This document shows positions 9,387 to 18,998 of a stretch of 64,000 bases of DNA, in pieces. The stretch spans positions 245,158 to 309,157 of the forward strand of contig CAVXDE010000027.1 of NCBI GenBank assembly GCA_963760435.1, in the 5' to 3' direction. Position 1 is the stretch's first letter. Each line of letters opens with the position of its first letter. Under the pieces are notes generated by a model. The model was not told the origin of the DNA. It did not search any database and saw only the letters and a list, made by a program, of their open reading frames with translations. The stretch is from JAFAXD01 sp963760435. GTDB taxonomy: Bacteria > Pseudomonadota > Alphaproteobacteria > Rhizobiales > Xanthobacteraceae. Both the position numbers and the translations under genes were made by a program.

Positions 9387-10097
9387 TCATTGGACGCTGA
9401 GGAAGCTCTCCATGACGCTGCGATCGGTCATGAGATCGCTGGCGGCGCCGTGATGGCTGATGCGGCCGGTCTGCATCACGTAGATCTCGTCGGCGACATC
9501 GGCCGCGAGCTTGGCGTTCTGCTCGACCAGCAGAATGGTGACCCCCTCGCCTTTGAGCCGGCGCAGGGTTCGTCCGATCTCGTCGACCACGATCGGCGCG
9601 AGGCCGAGCGAGGGCTCATCAAGAATGAGGAGCTGTGGCTCGCTCATGATGCCGGTGGCGATCGCCAGCATTTGTTGCTGGCCGCCGGAGAGCGTACCGG
9701 CAAGTTGGCGCCGGCGCTCTTGCAAAATCGGAAACAGCGCGAAGGCGTGATCCATGAGCGCGCGCGCACCGTTGCCCATACCGCGCCGGTAGCGGCCCAT
9801 GAGCAGGTTTTCCTCGACCGACATCTGCTGGAAAGAGCCCCCGTCCCTCGGGCACAACCGCGATGCCGCAGATCGACGCGGCCGTGCGGCGGCATGCCGT
9901 CGAGCCGTTGCTCGCGGAACCGGACCGTGCCGGTTGCCGGCTCGCACCAGTCCGCTCACGACGCGCACCAGCGAGCTCTTGCCGGCGCCATTGGGGCCAA
10001 CCAGCCCGACGATGATGCCCTCGCCGACCGCGAGCGACACCCGGTCGACGGCGAGAAATGCGCCATAGCGCACGGTGAGATTTTCGATCTCAAGCAC
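9387..10097 (-). CDS. livF: Branched-chain amino acid-type ABC transporter ATPase LivF, with compensating frameshifts
   Basis: Second ATP-binding subunit of a Liv-type (HAAT) importer. The Walker A motif is in GPNGAGKSS, the ABC signature in LSGGQQQM and the Walker B in LLILDEPSLGLAP. The ends lie in one frame, but about 9835-9945 does not. TGTVRFREQRLDGMPPH lies in a second frame and VPEGRGLF in a third before QQMSVEENL returns to the first. This needs three single-base indels with no net length change; one is an extra T in CTCTTTCC near 9835. The start is GTG at 10097, overlapping the livG end. It is the last gene of the hyu-liv unit. If the sequence is right, about 35 residues after Walker A are scrambled and activity is doubtful. 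Confidence 0.85.
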   Translation of the reverse strand: MLEIENLTVRYGAFLAVDRVSLAVGEGIIVGLVGPNGAGKSSLVRVVSGLVRAGNRHGPVPRATARRHAAARPRRSAASRLCPRDGGSFQQMSVEENLLMGRYRRGMGNGARALMDHAFALFPILQERRRQLAGTLSGGQQQMLAIATGIMSEPQLLILDEPSLGLAPIVVDEIGRTLRRLKGEGVTILLVEQNAKLAADVADEIYVMQTGRISHHGAASDLMTDRSVMESFLSVQ

Positions 10098-10815
10098 CTT
10101 GGCTGCCCAGATAGTTTCGCACGACGCGCTCGTCGCGCAGGATTTCTTCCGGTCGGCCGTCGGCGATCTTCTGGCCGCTGACCAGGACGACGACACGATC
10201 GGCAAGCTCGCGGATCACCCGCATGGTGTGCTCGATCACAAACAAACTGTAGCGCGTCTTCAACTCCCCCAGCAGCTTCATCATGTGCGTGATCTCGACC
10301 GCCGACAGTCCGCCGACAGGTTCGTCCAGCATCACGAGCTTCGGCCGCAGCACCAGCCGCATCGCCAGCTCCAGCCGGCGTTGCTCGAACAGACGTGAGC
10401 ATTCCGGCGATGGCGTCGAGCCGCCGATCAAGCTCGAGCCATTGGATAAGGTCGCGCACATGGCTGTCCTTCACGCCCTCGGTCACTCGCCCGCGGCCAG
10501 CGCGGTGGTGCGCAGATTATCCGCGACGGAGAGTTTGCTGAACACACGCACCGCCTGGTAGGTGCGGGTCAATCCGGCGCGGGTGATCGCGTGCGGGCGC
10601 CGGCCGCTGATCGGCGCGCCGGCGAAGGAGATCGAGCCGGCGTCGATCGACAAGTGGCCGGAGACCACGTTGACGAACGTGGTTTTGCCGCTGCCGTTCG
10701 GTCCGATCATGCCGAGGGTCTCGCCCACGGCCTGCTGGACGTCGACGGACGCGAGCGCCCGGATGCCGCCGAACTGCTTCTCGACTTGCCTGGCGTCGAG
10801 CAGGATCTCATTCAT
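10090..10815 (-). pseudogene. livG: Branched-chain amino acid-type ABC transporter ATPase LivG, frameshifted twice
   Basis: First ATP-binding subunit of the Liv-type importer. Residues up to about 110, with Walker A GPNGSGKTT, are in one frame from the ATG at 10815. TEGVKDSHVRDLIQWLEL then continues in a second frame from about 10485, and LFEQRRLELAMRLVLRPK in a third from about 10391. The last part holds the Walker B region VMLDEPVGGLS and the switch His in FVIEHTM. The canonical LSGG signature falls at the second break and is damaged. The start overlaps the livM stop by four bases, as expected for translational coupling. A premature stop follows LAAGE, so as written the gene makes only about 110 residues. 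Confidence 0.85.
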
Positions 10816-11828
10816 TCGGCCGGCACCCGCTTAATTGCAACCGGCGCTACTGCGATGTTCTGCTTCTGCCGGCGCACCCGCCACCACTTGAGGAGGGTGC
10901 CGTAGACGCCGGCCGGCATGGCCACCGTGACCAGAATGATCAGCGATCCATAAAAGATGTCTTTGATCTGGTAGAGTTCCTGCAACAGGAATGGGATCGG
11001 CACCAGGATTGCCGAGCCGATGATGGGTCCCGCGATCGTGCCGCGTCCGCCGAAGGCGACCATCAGCCAGATGTTCATGCTCATCAGCACATCGAAGCTG
11101 CGCGGCGAGATGAAGCCGGTGTAGACCGCATAGAACGCCCCACCCACGGCCATCAACAGCGAGCTGATGAAGAACACCATTACCTTGTAGCGCGTAACAT
11201 CGATGCCGAGCTCTTCGGCGAGCAGGTCGTCCTCGCGGATGGCAATGATGAATGCGCCCATGCGCGAGCGGATGATGATGTAGACAACGGCCACGCCGGC
11301 TAGAGCCAGGAGTCCGAGAATAATCTCAAAGCCTGGACCCGTGAGATCGACCGCGCCGAAACCCGGCAGCCACAGCCCCGGTCGCGGGATCTGCGTGATC
11401 CCGGTGTCGCCGTTGGTGAACTGTGGGAAATAGATGAACACCAAGGTCAAGGCGACCTGGATGACGAGTGACGACAGCACGAAATAAAAGCCGCGCAGCC
11501 GCAGCGCAGGCAATCCAAGAATCACCCCGACCGCGGCGGCGCCGACAGCGGAGACCGGCACCGCGAACCAGAACGACCAGCCGTAATCCAGGAACAGCTT
11601 GACGGTGCCGTAAGCGCCAATGCCGGCCACGCCGGCGGTCATCATCGAGACCAGCCCCGTGTAACCGTAGAGTAGGTTCATCCCCGCGGTCCACAGCACG
11701 TTGAGGAACACAATGCCGATGATGAAGGCCGCGAACCGGTTGCCTGCTGTTGCGAGCGCCAAGCCGATCGCCAGCGCCGCGCCGCCGATCCAGAGCCACA
11801 TGTCTTTGGAGGCGCGCATCCGGTTCAC
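10812..11828 (-). CDS. livM: Branched-chain amino acid-type ABC transporter permease LivM
   Basis: Permease of about 338 residues with some nine to ten membrane helices, carrying the LivM hallmarks NLLYGYTGLVSMMTAGVAG and AIREDDLLAEELGIDVTRYK. The open frame extends far upstream, but that part is the antisense of livH. The start is GTG at 11828 (overlapping the livH stop as GTGA) or ATG at 11819. It pairs with LivH to form the membrane channel of the importer encoded with livJ, livG and livF. It is intact. The substrate may be related to the amide hydrolysed by HyuAB rather than leucine. Confidence 0.92.
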   Translation of the reverse strand: MNRMRASKDMWLWIGGAALAIGLALATAGNRFAAFIIGIVFLNVLWTAGMNLLYGYTGLVSMMTAGVAGIGAYGTVKLFLDYGWSFWFAVPVSAVGAAAVGVILGLPALRLRGFYFVLSSLVIQVALTLVFIYFPQFTNGDTGITQIPRPGLWLPGFGAVDLTGPGFEIILGLLALAGVAVVYIIIRSRMGAFIIAIREDDLLAEELGIDVTRYKVMVFFISSLLMAVGGAFYAVYTGFISPRSFDVLMSMNIWLMVAFGGRGTIAGPIIGSAILVPIPFLLQELYQIKDIFYGSLIILVTVAMPAGVYGTLLKWWRVRRQKQNIAVAPVAIKRVPAE

Positions 11829-12706
11829 CGCGCGAACAGACCGCTGGGGCGCAACAGCAGGATGACGAGCATGGCAAGAAGGTAGGACAACGTCGCGGCC
11901 GTCGGGCTGGCGAACACGCTGACCGCGGCTTGGACGAAGCCGAACAGCATCCCGACCACGAGAGCACCGAGCACGCTGCCCGGGCCGCCGACAATCATGA
12001 TGGCGAAAGCGGTGATCCCCATGCTCCAAGCGACCGACAGGTCGAAGCTGTAGGCCATGGCGTAGAGTAGGCCACCGGCAAAAATCACGGAGGTGCCGAG
12101 CAGGAACGCGCCCAGATAGATGCGCTGTACGTCGACGCCGCGCAGTGCGGCCGCCTCGCGATTCTGGAAAACGGCCCGCAGCGCCCGACCGAAGCGGTGA
12201 TAGCGCAGACCGACAAACAGCGCGCCGAGCAGCGCCAACGCCGCGACCAGCGCAATCAATCTGTTGGCAGGCAGCGGAAACGGGCCGATGAAGACCACAC
12301 CCTCGGCCAGTGGCGGGATGTTGTACTGATCGCTCCACTGGCCCCAGGTGATCGAGAACACGCCCGACAGGATCTGGGTGATGCCGAGCGTCACCACGAA
12401 ATACGCAATATTGCGATCCGGCACATCGTAAAATCGCCGGATCAGCAGCCGCTCCAGCAGGTAAGCGAACGGCAAACCGGCGATGAGCACCGCCGCGACG
12501 GCGAGGATCGGCGACCACCCCATCGCGGTGCTCAGGCTCCAGGCGACGAGCGGGGCCAGCAGAAAGAACTGGCCGCTCGCCGCGTTCGGGAGCCAGATGC
12601 ATCCGTACACGATGGTCACGCCCGCGGCCGTGAGCGCGAAGATCGCCCCCAGGACGAGGCCGGTCGTGAGCATCGACAGGCCGATGAGCAGGTTCGGATC
12701 GACCAT
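11825..12706 (-). CDS. livH: Branched-chain amino acid-type ABC transporter permease LivH
   Basis: Permease of 293 residues with about eight membrane helices. The N-terminus has the LivH pattern GLVLGAIFALTAAGVTIVYG. The coupling region is FGRALRAVFQNREAAALRGV, and GGPGSVLGALVVG precedes the last helices. The gene lies 24 bp after the binding-protein gene and overlaps livM by four bases. It is intact and of normal length. It forms the inner-membrane pore together with LivM. Confidence 0.92.
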   Translation of the reverse strand: MVDPNLLIGLSMLTTGLVLGAIFALTAAGVTIVYGCIWLPNAASGQFFLLAPLVAWSLSTAMGWSPILAVAAVLIAGLPFAYLLERLLIRRFYDVPDRNIAYFVVTLGITQILSGVFSITWGQWSDQYNIPPLAEGVVFIGPFPLPANRLIALVAALALLGALFVGLRYHRFGRALRAVFQNREAAALRGVDVQRIYLGAFLLGTSVIFAGGLLYAMAYSFDLSVAWSMGITAFAIMIVGGPGSVLGALVVGMLFGFVQAAVSVFASPTAATLSYLLAMLVILLLRPSGLFAR

Positions 12707-12730
12707 CGCGTTGATCGAAGCTCGCGTGGG

Positions 12731-13933
12731 TTATTTCACGAGATCATAGACCGGAATGACCTCCGGGCTCCATTCCATGTAGAAGACCTGCTTGGCACTG
12801 TATTCCTTTTTCGCGACGTCCATGCCGGTAATCTGCATGTAGTAGATGTATTCCTGGCGCGCCCCGTTCTTGTCGAAGGCGATCGGCACACCGGAGGTCG
12901 TCTCCTTGGTTTGAGACGCACGCAGCGCGTCGCGGAACTTGGCGCGGTCAACGGTGCCGGCTGCTTCGATCGCCTGCTTGATGACGTAGGGCGTGGTGTA
13001 ACAGAAGTTCTCGATGTAGGACGGCGGACGACCGTTCTTGTCTGCGAAATCCTTGATGAACTTCTTTCCTTCGGCGGTTACGCCGTCGAGGTCGTGATCG
13101 AAGAACGTCCCGAAGTAGGAGCCGACGCTGCGCGCGCCCCAACCGAGGATGTTGGTGGTGAAGCCAAACGGATGAATGATCTGATCGGGTTTCACGCCGA
13201 GATCGAGCAGCTGGTTGGTGATCGTGTTATCGAATGCGCCGGCGCCGATAACCACGACATAGTCGGGCGAAGCGGCGCGGACCTGGGTCGCCTGGATGGT
13301 CGCGTCCGATGATCCCTGCGGGAACACGATCTCCGGCCCGGCCGTGAGGTTGGAGCGTGGGATCTGGTACTTGAGGCCAGCGGCGATCGCCCGCATCAGG
13401 GCGAAATCGCTGTACATGATTGCGATCTTGGCGCCGGGCTTTTTCTGCTCGACGAACTTGGCGATGGAATAGCCCCAACCGACCGCGGCGGGTTCGAGGC
13501 GAAACGTCCATTGCGTGCCCGGCTTGGTCAGTTGCGGAAACGCCGCGACCGGCACCAGGAATGGAACCTGGTTCTGCTCGGCATAGCCATAGATGGCGAG
13601 CGCATTGTCGGAGCTCGTCGGCCCGCTGATCACCAGCACCTTGTCCTGCGCATCGAAGCTGCGGGCCGCCGCCAGCGCCTGCGTCGGATTGGTCTGATTG
13701 TCGATGACGAGGAAGCGCAGCGGGCGCCCAAGCACGCCGCCAGCCGCATCGATCTCCGCCTCAGCAAGCTTCATACCGGCGGCACAGCTCGATCCGGAAA
13801 ACGCCCAGGGCCCAGTCAGCTCGGTGACGAAACCCACGTTGATCGGATCAGCGGCCTGCCCGCCGGTCGCAGCGGCAGTCAGAACGATCGCCGCAGTACC
13901 GGCCAGAACGGCCCAGCGTTGGCTTGCTCTCAT
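12731..13933 (-). CDS. Branched-chain amino acid-type ABC transporter substrate-binding protein
   Basis: Periplasmic binding protein of about 400 residues (Leu/Ile/Val-binding or amide-urea type, periplasmic-binding-protein type 1 fold). It has a signal peptide (WAVLAGTAAIVLTAAATGGQA) followed by the family opening INVGFVTELTGPWAFSG, then LRFLVIDNQTNP and ISGPTSSDNALAI. It captures the ligand for the LivHMGF complex encoded just downstream. Its place next to hyuA and hyuB suggests that the ligand could be a cyclic ureide, oxoproline-like compound or its product rather than a branched-chain amino acid. This substrate guess is inference only. Confidence 0.9.
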   Translation of the reverse strand: MRASQRWAVLAGTAAIVLTAAATGGQAADPINVGFVTELTGPWAFSGSSCAAGMKLAEAEIDAAGGVLGRPLRFLVIDNQTNPTQALAAARSFDAQDKVLVISGPTSSDNALAIYGYAEQNQVPFLVPVAAFPQLTKPGTQWTFRLEPAAVGWGYSIAKFVEQKKPGAKIAIMYSDFALMRAIAAGLKYQIPRSNLTAGPEIVFPQGSSDATIQATQVRAASPDYVVVIGAGAFDNTITNQLLDLGVKPDQIIHPFGFTTNILGWGARSVGSYFGTFFDHDLDGVTAEGKKFIKDFADKNGRPPSYIENFCYTTPYVIKQAIEAAGTVDRAKFRDALRASQTKETTSGVPIAFDKNGARQEYIYYMQITGMDVAKKEYSAKQVFYMEWSPEVIPVYDLVK

Positions 13934-13989
13934 GTTTACTCCTCCCTCTCTTTATGTTTCCGCCCCGTGTTATTGTTAGCGGTAATCTT

Positions 13990-14841
13990 TCAAGCCGCCG
14001 GATGGCGCCATCGGGTTATGCTGGCCTCTCCATCACGTAGCGGCCACAACCGGCCGATCCGCCGGGTGGCAGCGACAATGAGCGGTGCCGCGGCGTGCAG
14101 CGCGGCGCGATCCATCCGCACCGATGGCGCAGCGATGCTGGCAGCCCCGACACACACTGGTCCGTCGCCCGGCATATCCACCATGATCGGCGCAGCAACG
14201 CCACAGACGCCGATCTCGATCTCCTCGTAGGTTACCGAGTATCCCTGGCGCGCCTCTTCGGCGTGGGCGCGGCGCAACTCCTTGGGATCGACGATCGTGT
14301 ATTTGTTGAAGCGCGTCAGCCCGTCGCGCTGCATGAGCTCGAGCGCCTTGTCGAACGGCAACGTGGAAAGCCAGGCGCGCCCGGTGGCGAGCGCGTGCAG
14401 ATGGATGTGGCTGTCGAGCGCAAGTCCCAGCCGGAACACATGTGCCTGACCTTGAAAACCGAGCACCCAGCTGATCCGCTCGCGCTCGACCAGGGCCATG
14501 CGCACCAGCTCGCCGGTCGATTCCGCGACCGGCTTCAGCGCCGCCGTCGCCTGTTCCAGCAGCCGTTGTTGATCGAGCTGGCGGACGCTGAGATTGTTGA
14601 TTTTATTGGTGAGCAGGAAGTTGTTGCCATGGCGAAAGACGTATTCGCACTTCTCCAGGGTCTGCAGCAGCTTCGACGCGATCGCCTTGTTAACCGCAAG
14701 CACCATCGCGACCTCGGTCAAGGTCATGCCGCTTTCGCTTTCAGTCAGCAATTCGATGATGCGCAGCGCCCGTTCCACCGAAACGACCGCATCGGGGAAG
14801 ATGACCTCCGCCTCCTTATCCACGTCTTCCTTCTTGCTCAT
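13990..14841 (-). CDS. IclR-family transcriptional regulator
   Basis: Regulator of 283 residues. An N-terminal winged helix-turn-helix (VERALRIIELLTESESGMTL onwards) is followed by the IclR effector-binding domain (about residues 90-270), with the typical HLHALATGRAWLSTLPFD and GVCGVAAPIMVDMPG. IclR proteins bind palindromic sites and respond to small carbon metabolites. It sits inside the unit, between hyuB and the binding-protein gene. It is therefore the best candidate to bind the tandem palindrome at 18907-18943 upstream of hyuA. It is intact. Confidence 0.9.
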   Translation of the reverse strand: MSKKEDVDKEAEVIFPDAVVSVERALRIIELLTESESGMTLTEVAMVLAVNKAIASKLLQTLEKCEYVFRHGNNFLLTNKINNLSVRQLDQQRLLEQATAALKPVAESTGELVRMALVERERISWVLGFQGQAHVFRLGLALDSHIHLHALATGRAWLSTLPFDKALELMQRDGLTRFNKYTIVDPKELRRAHAEEARQGYSVTYEEIEIGVCGVAAPIMVDMPGDGPVCVGAASIAAPSVRMDRAALHAAAPLIVAATRRIGRLWPLRDGEASITRWRHPAA

Positions 14842-14851
14842 CGGTCGCCCA

Positions 14852-16772
14852 TCAGCAGCAGCGGCAACGAAGCTGGAAGGCGCGTGGCATCAGCGCCTTG
14901 AGTTCCGTGCCGACGGGATCAAGCGCCGCCTCGCCAATTTGGGGCGCCGGCACGCGCCCGCCGAGCGACTCAAACGGAACGTCTCGAGGCAGCCCGGCGG
15001 CACGCATGCGGGCGCGCAACGCCGCGGAATCCGTGCGCCGCGCGCGCATCGTCGCCGGGTCGATCACGGCCCCATATTGTTCGCGCGCCGCAGCGATCGA
15101 GACGTAGCCCTCGCGCACATCGTTTTCGACGTCCTCAAGCTTGCGATCGAGCGGCGAGCCGAAGCCGCCACCGCCACCGGAGCGCAACATGTAGCGATCT
15201 CCGGGCCTCAAATGCTGTGCGAACACTTTGCCGGTTGCGTGTACGACCGGGTCCTCGCCATTGCGCTGAAACACGACCTGGTTGCCAGCAGCCGACAGAC
15301 CGCCGAACAGACCCCAGGGCCGGCATTCAACCCGCTCGATCTGCGTGTTGACCATGATGTCGGAGAGCGCGCGCACGACCTGTTCGTTGCCGAGGCCGCC
15401 GCGATGCTTGCCAGCGCCGCCCGAGTCTTCGCGCAACGCATATCGCTCGACCAGAATCGGGAATTTTGCCTCGGCCTGTTCGGTCGGTCCGTTGTGGGTG
15501 TCGCCGTCGTTGATGGCGATGGTCGCGTTCATGCCGTCTTCGGTGAGTTTGGCGCCCCAGCCGCCACCGATCAGCCCGCCCAGATACAGGAAGAGCTTGC
15601 TGGTCGCGCGGATGGCGGCCGTGCACATTGGCGATCACCAGGTCCGCGTGGTGGCCAGCGATGACGCGCGCCGGAACGGCGGGCGCCAGCGCCTTGAAGA
15701 TCGAATCGACGACGGTCATCGGAAACGTCATCCACCAGCGCATGGCCGCAGGGCGCACCGCGCTGACGACACGGCCCGCCGGCAGTACGATCTTGAGGGC
15801 GCGGAAACATCCGTCATTGATCGGCAGATCGAGCGCCGCGGTCAGGCATTTGAACGCCACCTGGCAGGCGGAAACACCGGCCGTCATGCCCGAGTTGTAG
15901 AAGCCGCGTACCTGGGCGCTGACGTCGGTCAGGTCGGCCGTCATCTCGTCGCCCGCGACCGTGATGCGGACCTTGATCGGAATGTGCTGGCCGCGGTCGA
16001 CGCCATCGTCGTCCATGAACGACTCGGCCTCGTACACGCCGTCCGGAATTGCGCGCACCTGCTCGCGCGCGAGCGCTTCGCTGTGGTCCATGATTGCGTC
16101 GATCGCGGACAGAACGGCCTCCTTGCCGTATTTCTGGATGAGTTCCAGAAAACGTCGCTCGCCGGTCTTGACCGCAGCGATCTGTGCCCGCAGATCGCCG
16201 ATGGCGCGATCGGGGATCCGCACGTTCATGCGGATGATCTCGAGCAACTCCTCGTTCAGTTTGCCGGCGCGGTACATCTTCACGATCGGCATCTGCAGGC
16301 CTTCGGCGTAGATGTCCGTCGTGATCCCACCTAGTGTGCCGCCGATGTCCTGCCAGTGCGCCATGCAGGCCGAAAATCCGACCAATTCGTCGCCGGCGAA
16401 AATCGGCACCGAGAACGTCATGTGATTGAGGTGGCTGCCGGTGGTGTAGGCGTCGTTGGTGAGCAGCACGTCGCCGGGCTCAATGCCGTCGACCCCGAAA
16501 TGCCGCAGCTTCGCCTTCACGGTCTCGCTCATGCCGCGAATGAACATCGGCAGGCCAAGGCCGATCGAGACCGTATCGCCGGCCGCGTTGAACAAACCGA
16601 CGGTGAAGTCGAGCGCCTCATAGATGATCATGTTGTAGGCGGTGCGCATCAGGTTCGTCTTCATCTCTTCGGTGATGCCGACGAGCGCGTTGCGCACGAT
16701 TTCGGTGACGATCGGATCGGCCGCAGCGGTGCGCTGCGCCCTCGCGTTTGATTGAGCAGGCGTGTCCATCAT
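14852..16772 (-). pseudogene. hyuB: Hydantoinase B / oxoprolinase B subunit, frameshifted
   Basis: B subunit of the ATP-dependent hydantoinase/oxoprolinase/acetone-carboxylase-like family, which hydrolyses cyclic amides or carboxylates ketones together with subunit A. The N-terminal part from the ATG at 16772 includes PGDVLLTNDAYTTGSHLNHM. It runs in one frame to ANVHGRHP. The protein continues in another frame from about 15606 with TSKLFLYLGGLIGGGWGAK to the stop at 14852, including LVERYALREDSGGAGKHRGG. One single-base indel near 15603-15612 explains the break. The corrected length would be about 640 residues, shorter than stand-alone oxoprolinase but normal for HyuB. The start overlaps the hyuA stop by four bases. 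Confidence 0.88.
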
Positions 16773-18860
16773 GAGTTGCCCACCGTGATGATCAGGTTGC
16801 CGTAAGCATCGACCGTGAGTGCATCGCCCGGGAGAACGACGGTGGTCGAAGCATATTCTTCGATCAGCGCCGGGCCGTCGATCCTGTTGTTGGCCGCAAG
16901 TCGAGCGCGATCGTAGGCCGGCGTGTCGATGAAGCCATGGTCGGTGAAATAGACCGGCCGCTTCGTCCGTAGCGCGCCATCTGGCGGCTGCGCGCCACCG
17001 ACATTGATGCGGCTGAGCTGCGGTTTCGCCATCATACCGTTGACCGAGCAGCGCAGGCTGACGATCTCGGCGCGTTCGGTCTCCGAGGCAAAGCCGTAGC
17101 GCACGCGATGCTCCTCATCGAAGCACTGCTTGATCGCGGCGCGATCCCGCATTGAGGAAATGCTCGCGCGGAATATCGACCGCAACGGCGTGCTCCTGGC
17201 CGACGTAACGCATGTCGGCGCCACGCATGAGATGGACGACCGACACGTTGGCGGCAGCCTCATGGACCGAGCGCGTGCCCTCCTCTTCCATGGCGCGGAA
17301 GATCACTTCGATGTCGTTGAATTCGACATCGGCGAGCCGCGCGAACAGGGTGCGCACATAATCGCGCCGCAGATCGGCCAGCAACATGCCGAAGGCGGAG
17401 AAGTGCCCCGGCGCATTGGGAATGATCAATTTGCTGATGCGTAACTCGCGCGCGACCAGAGCCGCGTGCAGCGGCCCCGCACCGCCGTAGGCCACCATGG
17501 CGAAATCACGCGCGTCGAGACCGCGCTCGGTCGTCACCCGGCGTACCACGTTGGACATACTGGCGGTGGCTATGCGCACGATGCCATCTGCAGCGCGGTG
17601 CGGGTCTAGCCCGAGCGGCACTGCAATCTGCTCGCGCAGCGCCGTCTCGGCCGCGCTTACATCAAGGCCCATGTCGCCGCCGAGGAAGCGGTCTGCCGCG
17701 AGCCGTCCGAGCAACAAATTGGCATCAGTCACGGTCGGCTCAGCCCCGCCGAGCCCATAGCAGGCCGGGCCCGGCGCCGCGCCGGCCGACTCCGGTCCGA
17801 CACGCAACGCCCCGCCTGCAGCAAGCCGCGCGATACTGCCGCCGCCGGTGCCGACTTCCTGGATATCGATCATCGGGATCTGGATCGGCAGGCCTTCGTT
17901 GTAGCCGCCGACCATTGCCGTACCGGCGATCAGGACTCGGCCCTGATGGATCACCCCGGCCTTGGCGGTCGTGCCTCCCATGTCGAAGGCGATGGCACTG
18001 GGCAAATCGATTGCCGCGCACAGGACTTGGGTGCCGATGACGCCGGCGGCCGGACCTGATTCCAGCATGCGGATGCATTCACGCCGGGCGCGTTCGCCAT
18101 CATAAAGTCCGCCGGTCGATTGCACGACCAGGAATGTGCCGGGGAAACCGCTGCGCTCGAGATGCTCGTCGATCTCGGCGAGGTAGTGGCTGACGCGCGG
18201 GCCCACATAGGCGTTTGCGGCCGTCGTCGAGGCGCGTTCGAACTCGCGGTATTCCTGCGAGAGTTCGTGCGAAACGGTGATGAACAAATCCGGGCAATGT
18301 TCGGCGAAGTAGCGTTTTGCCTGCAGCTCATGCGCCGGATTGCGATAGGAGTGCAGGAACAGGATCGCCAAGGCCTCGACGCCCTCGCGCCGCAGGATCG
18401 GCACGAGGCGCTCCAGCTCGGCCTCATCGAGGGGCTTGAGGACTTCGCCGGCGGCGGTGACGCGTTCATGAACTTCGTAACGCAGCGCGCGGGGCACCAG
18501 CGGCTTATGCTTGCGGAAATACAAATTGTAGGCTTCCGGCCGGTTGACACGGCCGATTTCATAAATGTCGCGAAAGCCGGCGGTGATAACGAGTGCGGTG
18601 CGCGCACCCGTGCGCTCCAGCATGGTGTTGATCGCAACCGTGGTGCCATGCAGGAACAGCGCGGCATCGCTGAAAACGGAATCGGCCCGCGCAACGCCAT
18701 TCTCGATGCCGTCGACAAGGCGCTTAGGTGTCGTCAGTGTTTTGCCGAGCCGCAGCGCTCCAGAGCGCTCATCGAATACGGCCACATCCGTAAAGGTGCC
18801 ACCGACGTCAGCGGCAATGCGTGTTCCTGACGCGGCTGCGGGCTGTTGGCCAATTGCCAA
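16769..18860 (-). pseudogene. hyuA: Hydantoinase A / oxoprolinase A subunit, frameshifted
   Basis: A subunit of the hydantoinase/oxoprolinase family, with an ATP-binding sugar-kinase/actin fold. The protein begins with the phosphate-binding motif RIAADVGGTFTDVAVFDE. It has HGTTVAINTMLERTGARTAL, the central FDMGGTTAKAG and the GTGGGSIARL loop. The main frame fails near 17150 after DIPREHFL. The rest (MRDRAAIKQCFDEEHRVRYG to the end, including LIEEYASTTVVLPGD) is in the frame ending at 16769. One indel in the run TTTCCTCAATGCGG accounts for it. The corrected protein is about 697 residues. It is the first gene of the unit, and a tandem palindrome lies 47 bp upstream of its start. Confidence 0.88.
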
Positions 18861-18906
18861 ATCATCCTCCCTGCTTCCGCTCTTGGATGGCGGAGATCCG
18901 AACTGA

Positions 18907-18943
18907 GGTAACCGAGTTACCCAAATAAGGTAACCGAGTTACC
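18907..18943. promoter_or_regulatory. Tandem palindromic operator upstream of hyuA
   Basis: Two identical 15-base copies of GGTAACCGAGTTACC lie at 18907-18921 and 18929-18943. Each is a perfect inverted repeat of GGTAAC/GTTACC around CGA. The copies are 22 bp apart start to start, which places two dimers on the same face of the helix. They lie 47 bp upstream of the hyuA start codon in the gap after the preceding gene, where a promoter is expected. The likely ligand is the IclR regulator of the same unit (inference). No other copy was noticed in the window. Confidence 0.75.
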
Positions 18944-18998
18944 TAGGCCGGGTCAACCGCCATAAGGGTGCATATTAGGGAGGCCGCCGCAGCGATCC

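Noticed and set aside
11829..12602. N-terminal extension of livM into livH, suggesting a fused permease
   Set aside because: The extension is livH read out of frame; livM has its own start at 11828 or 11819.
12197..13312. 371-residue plus-strand frame opposite livH and the binding-protein gene
   Set aside because: Crosses two real minus-strand genes and has no recognisable domain.
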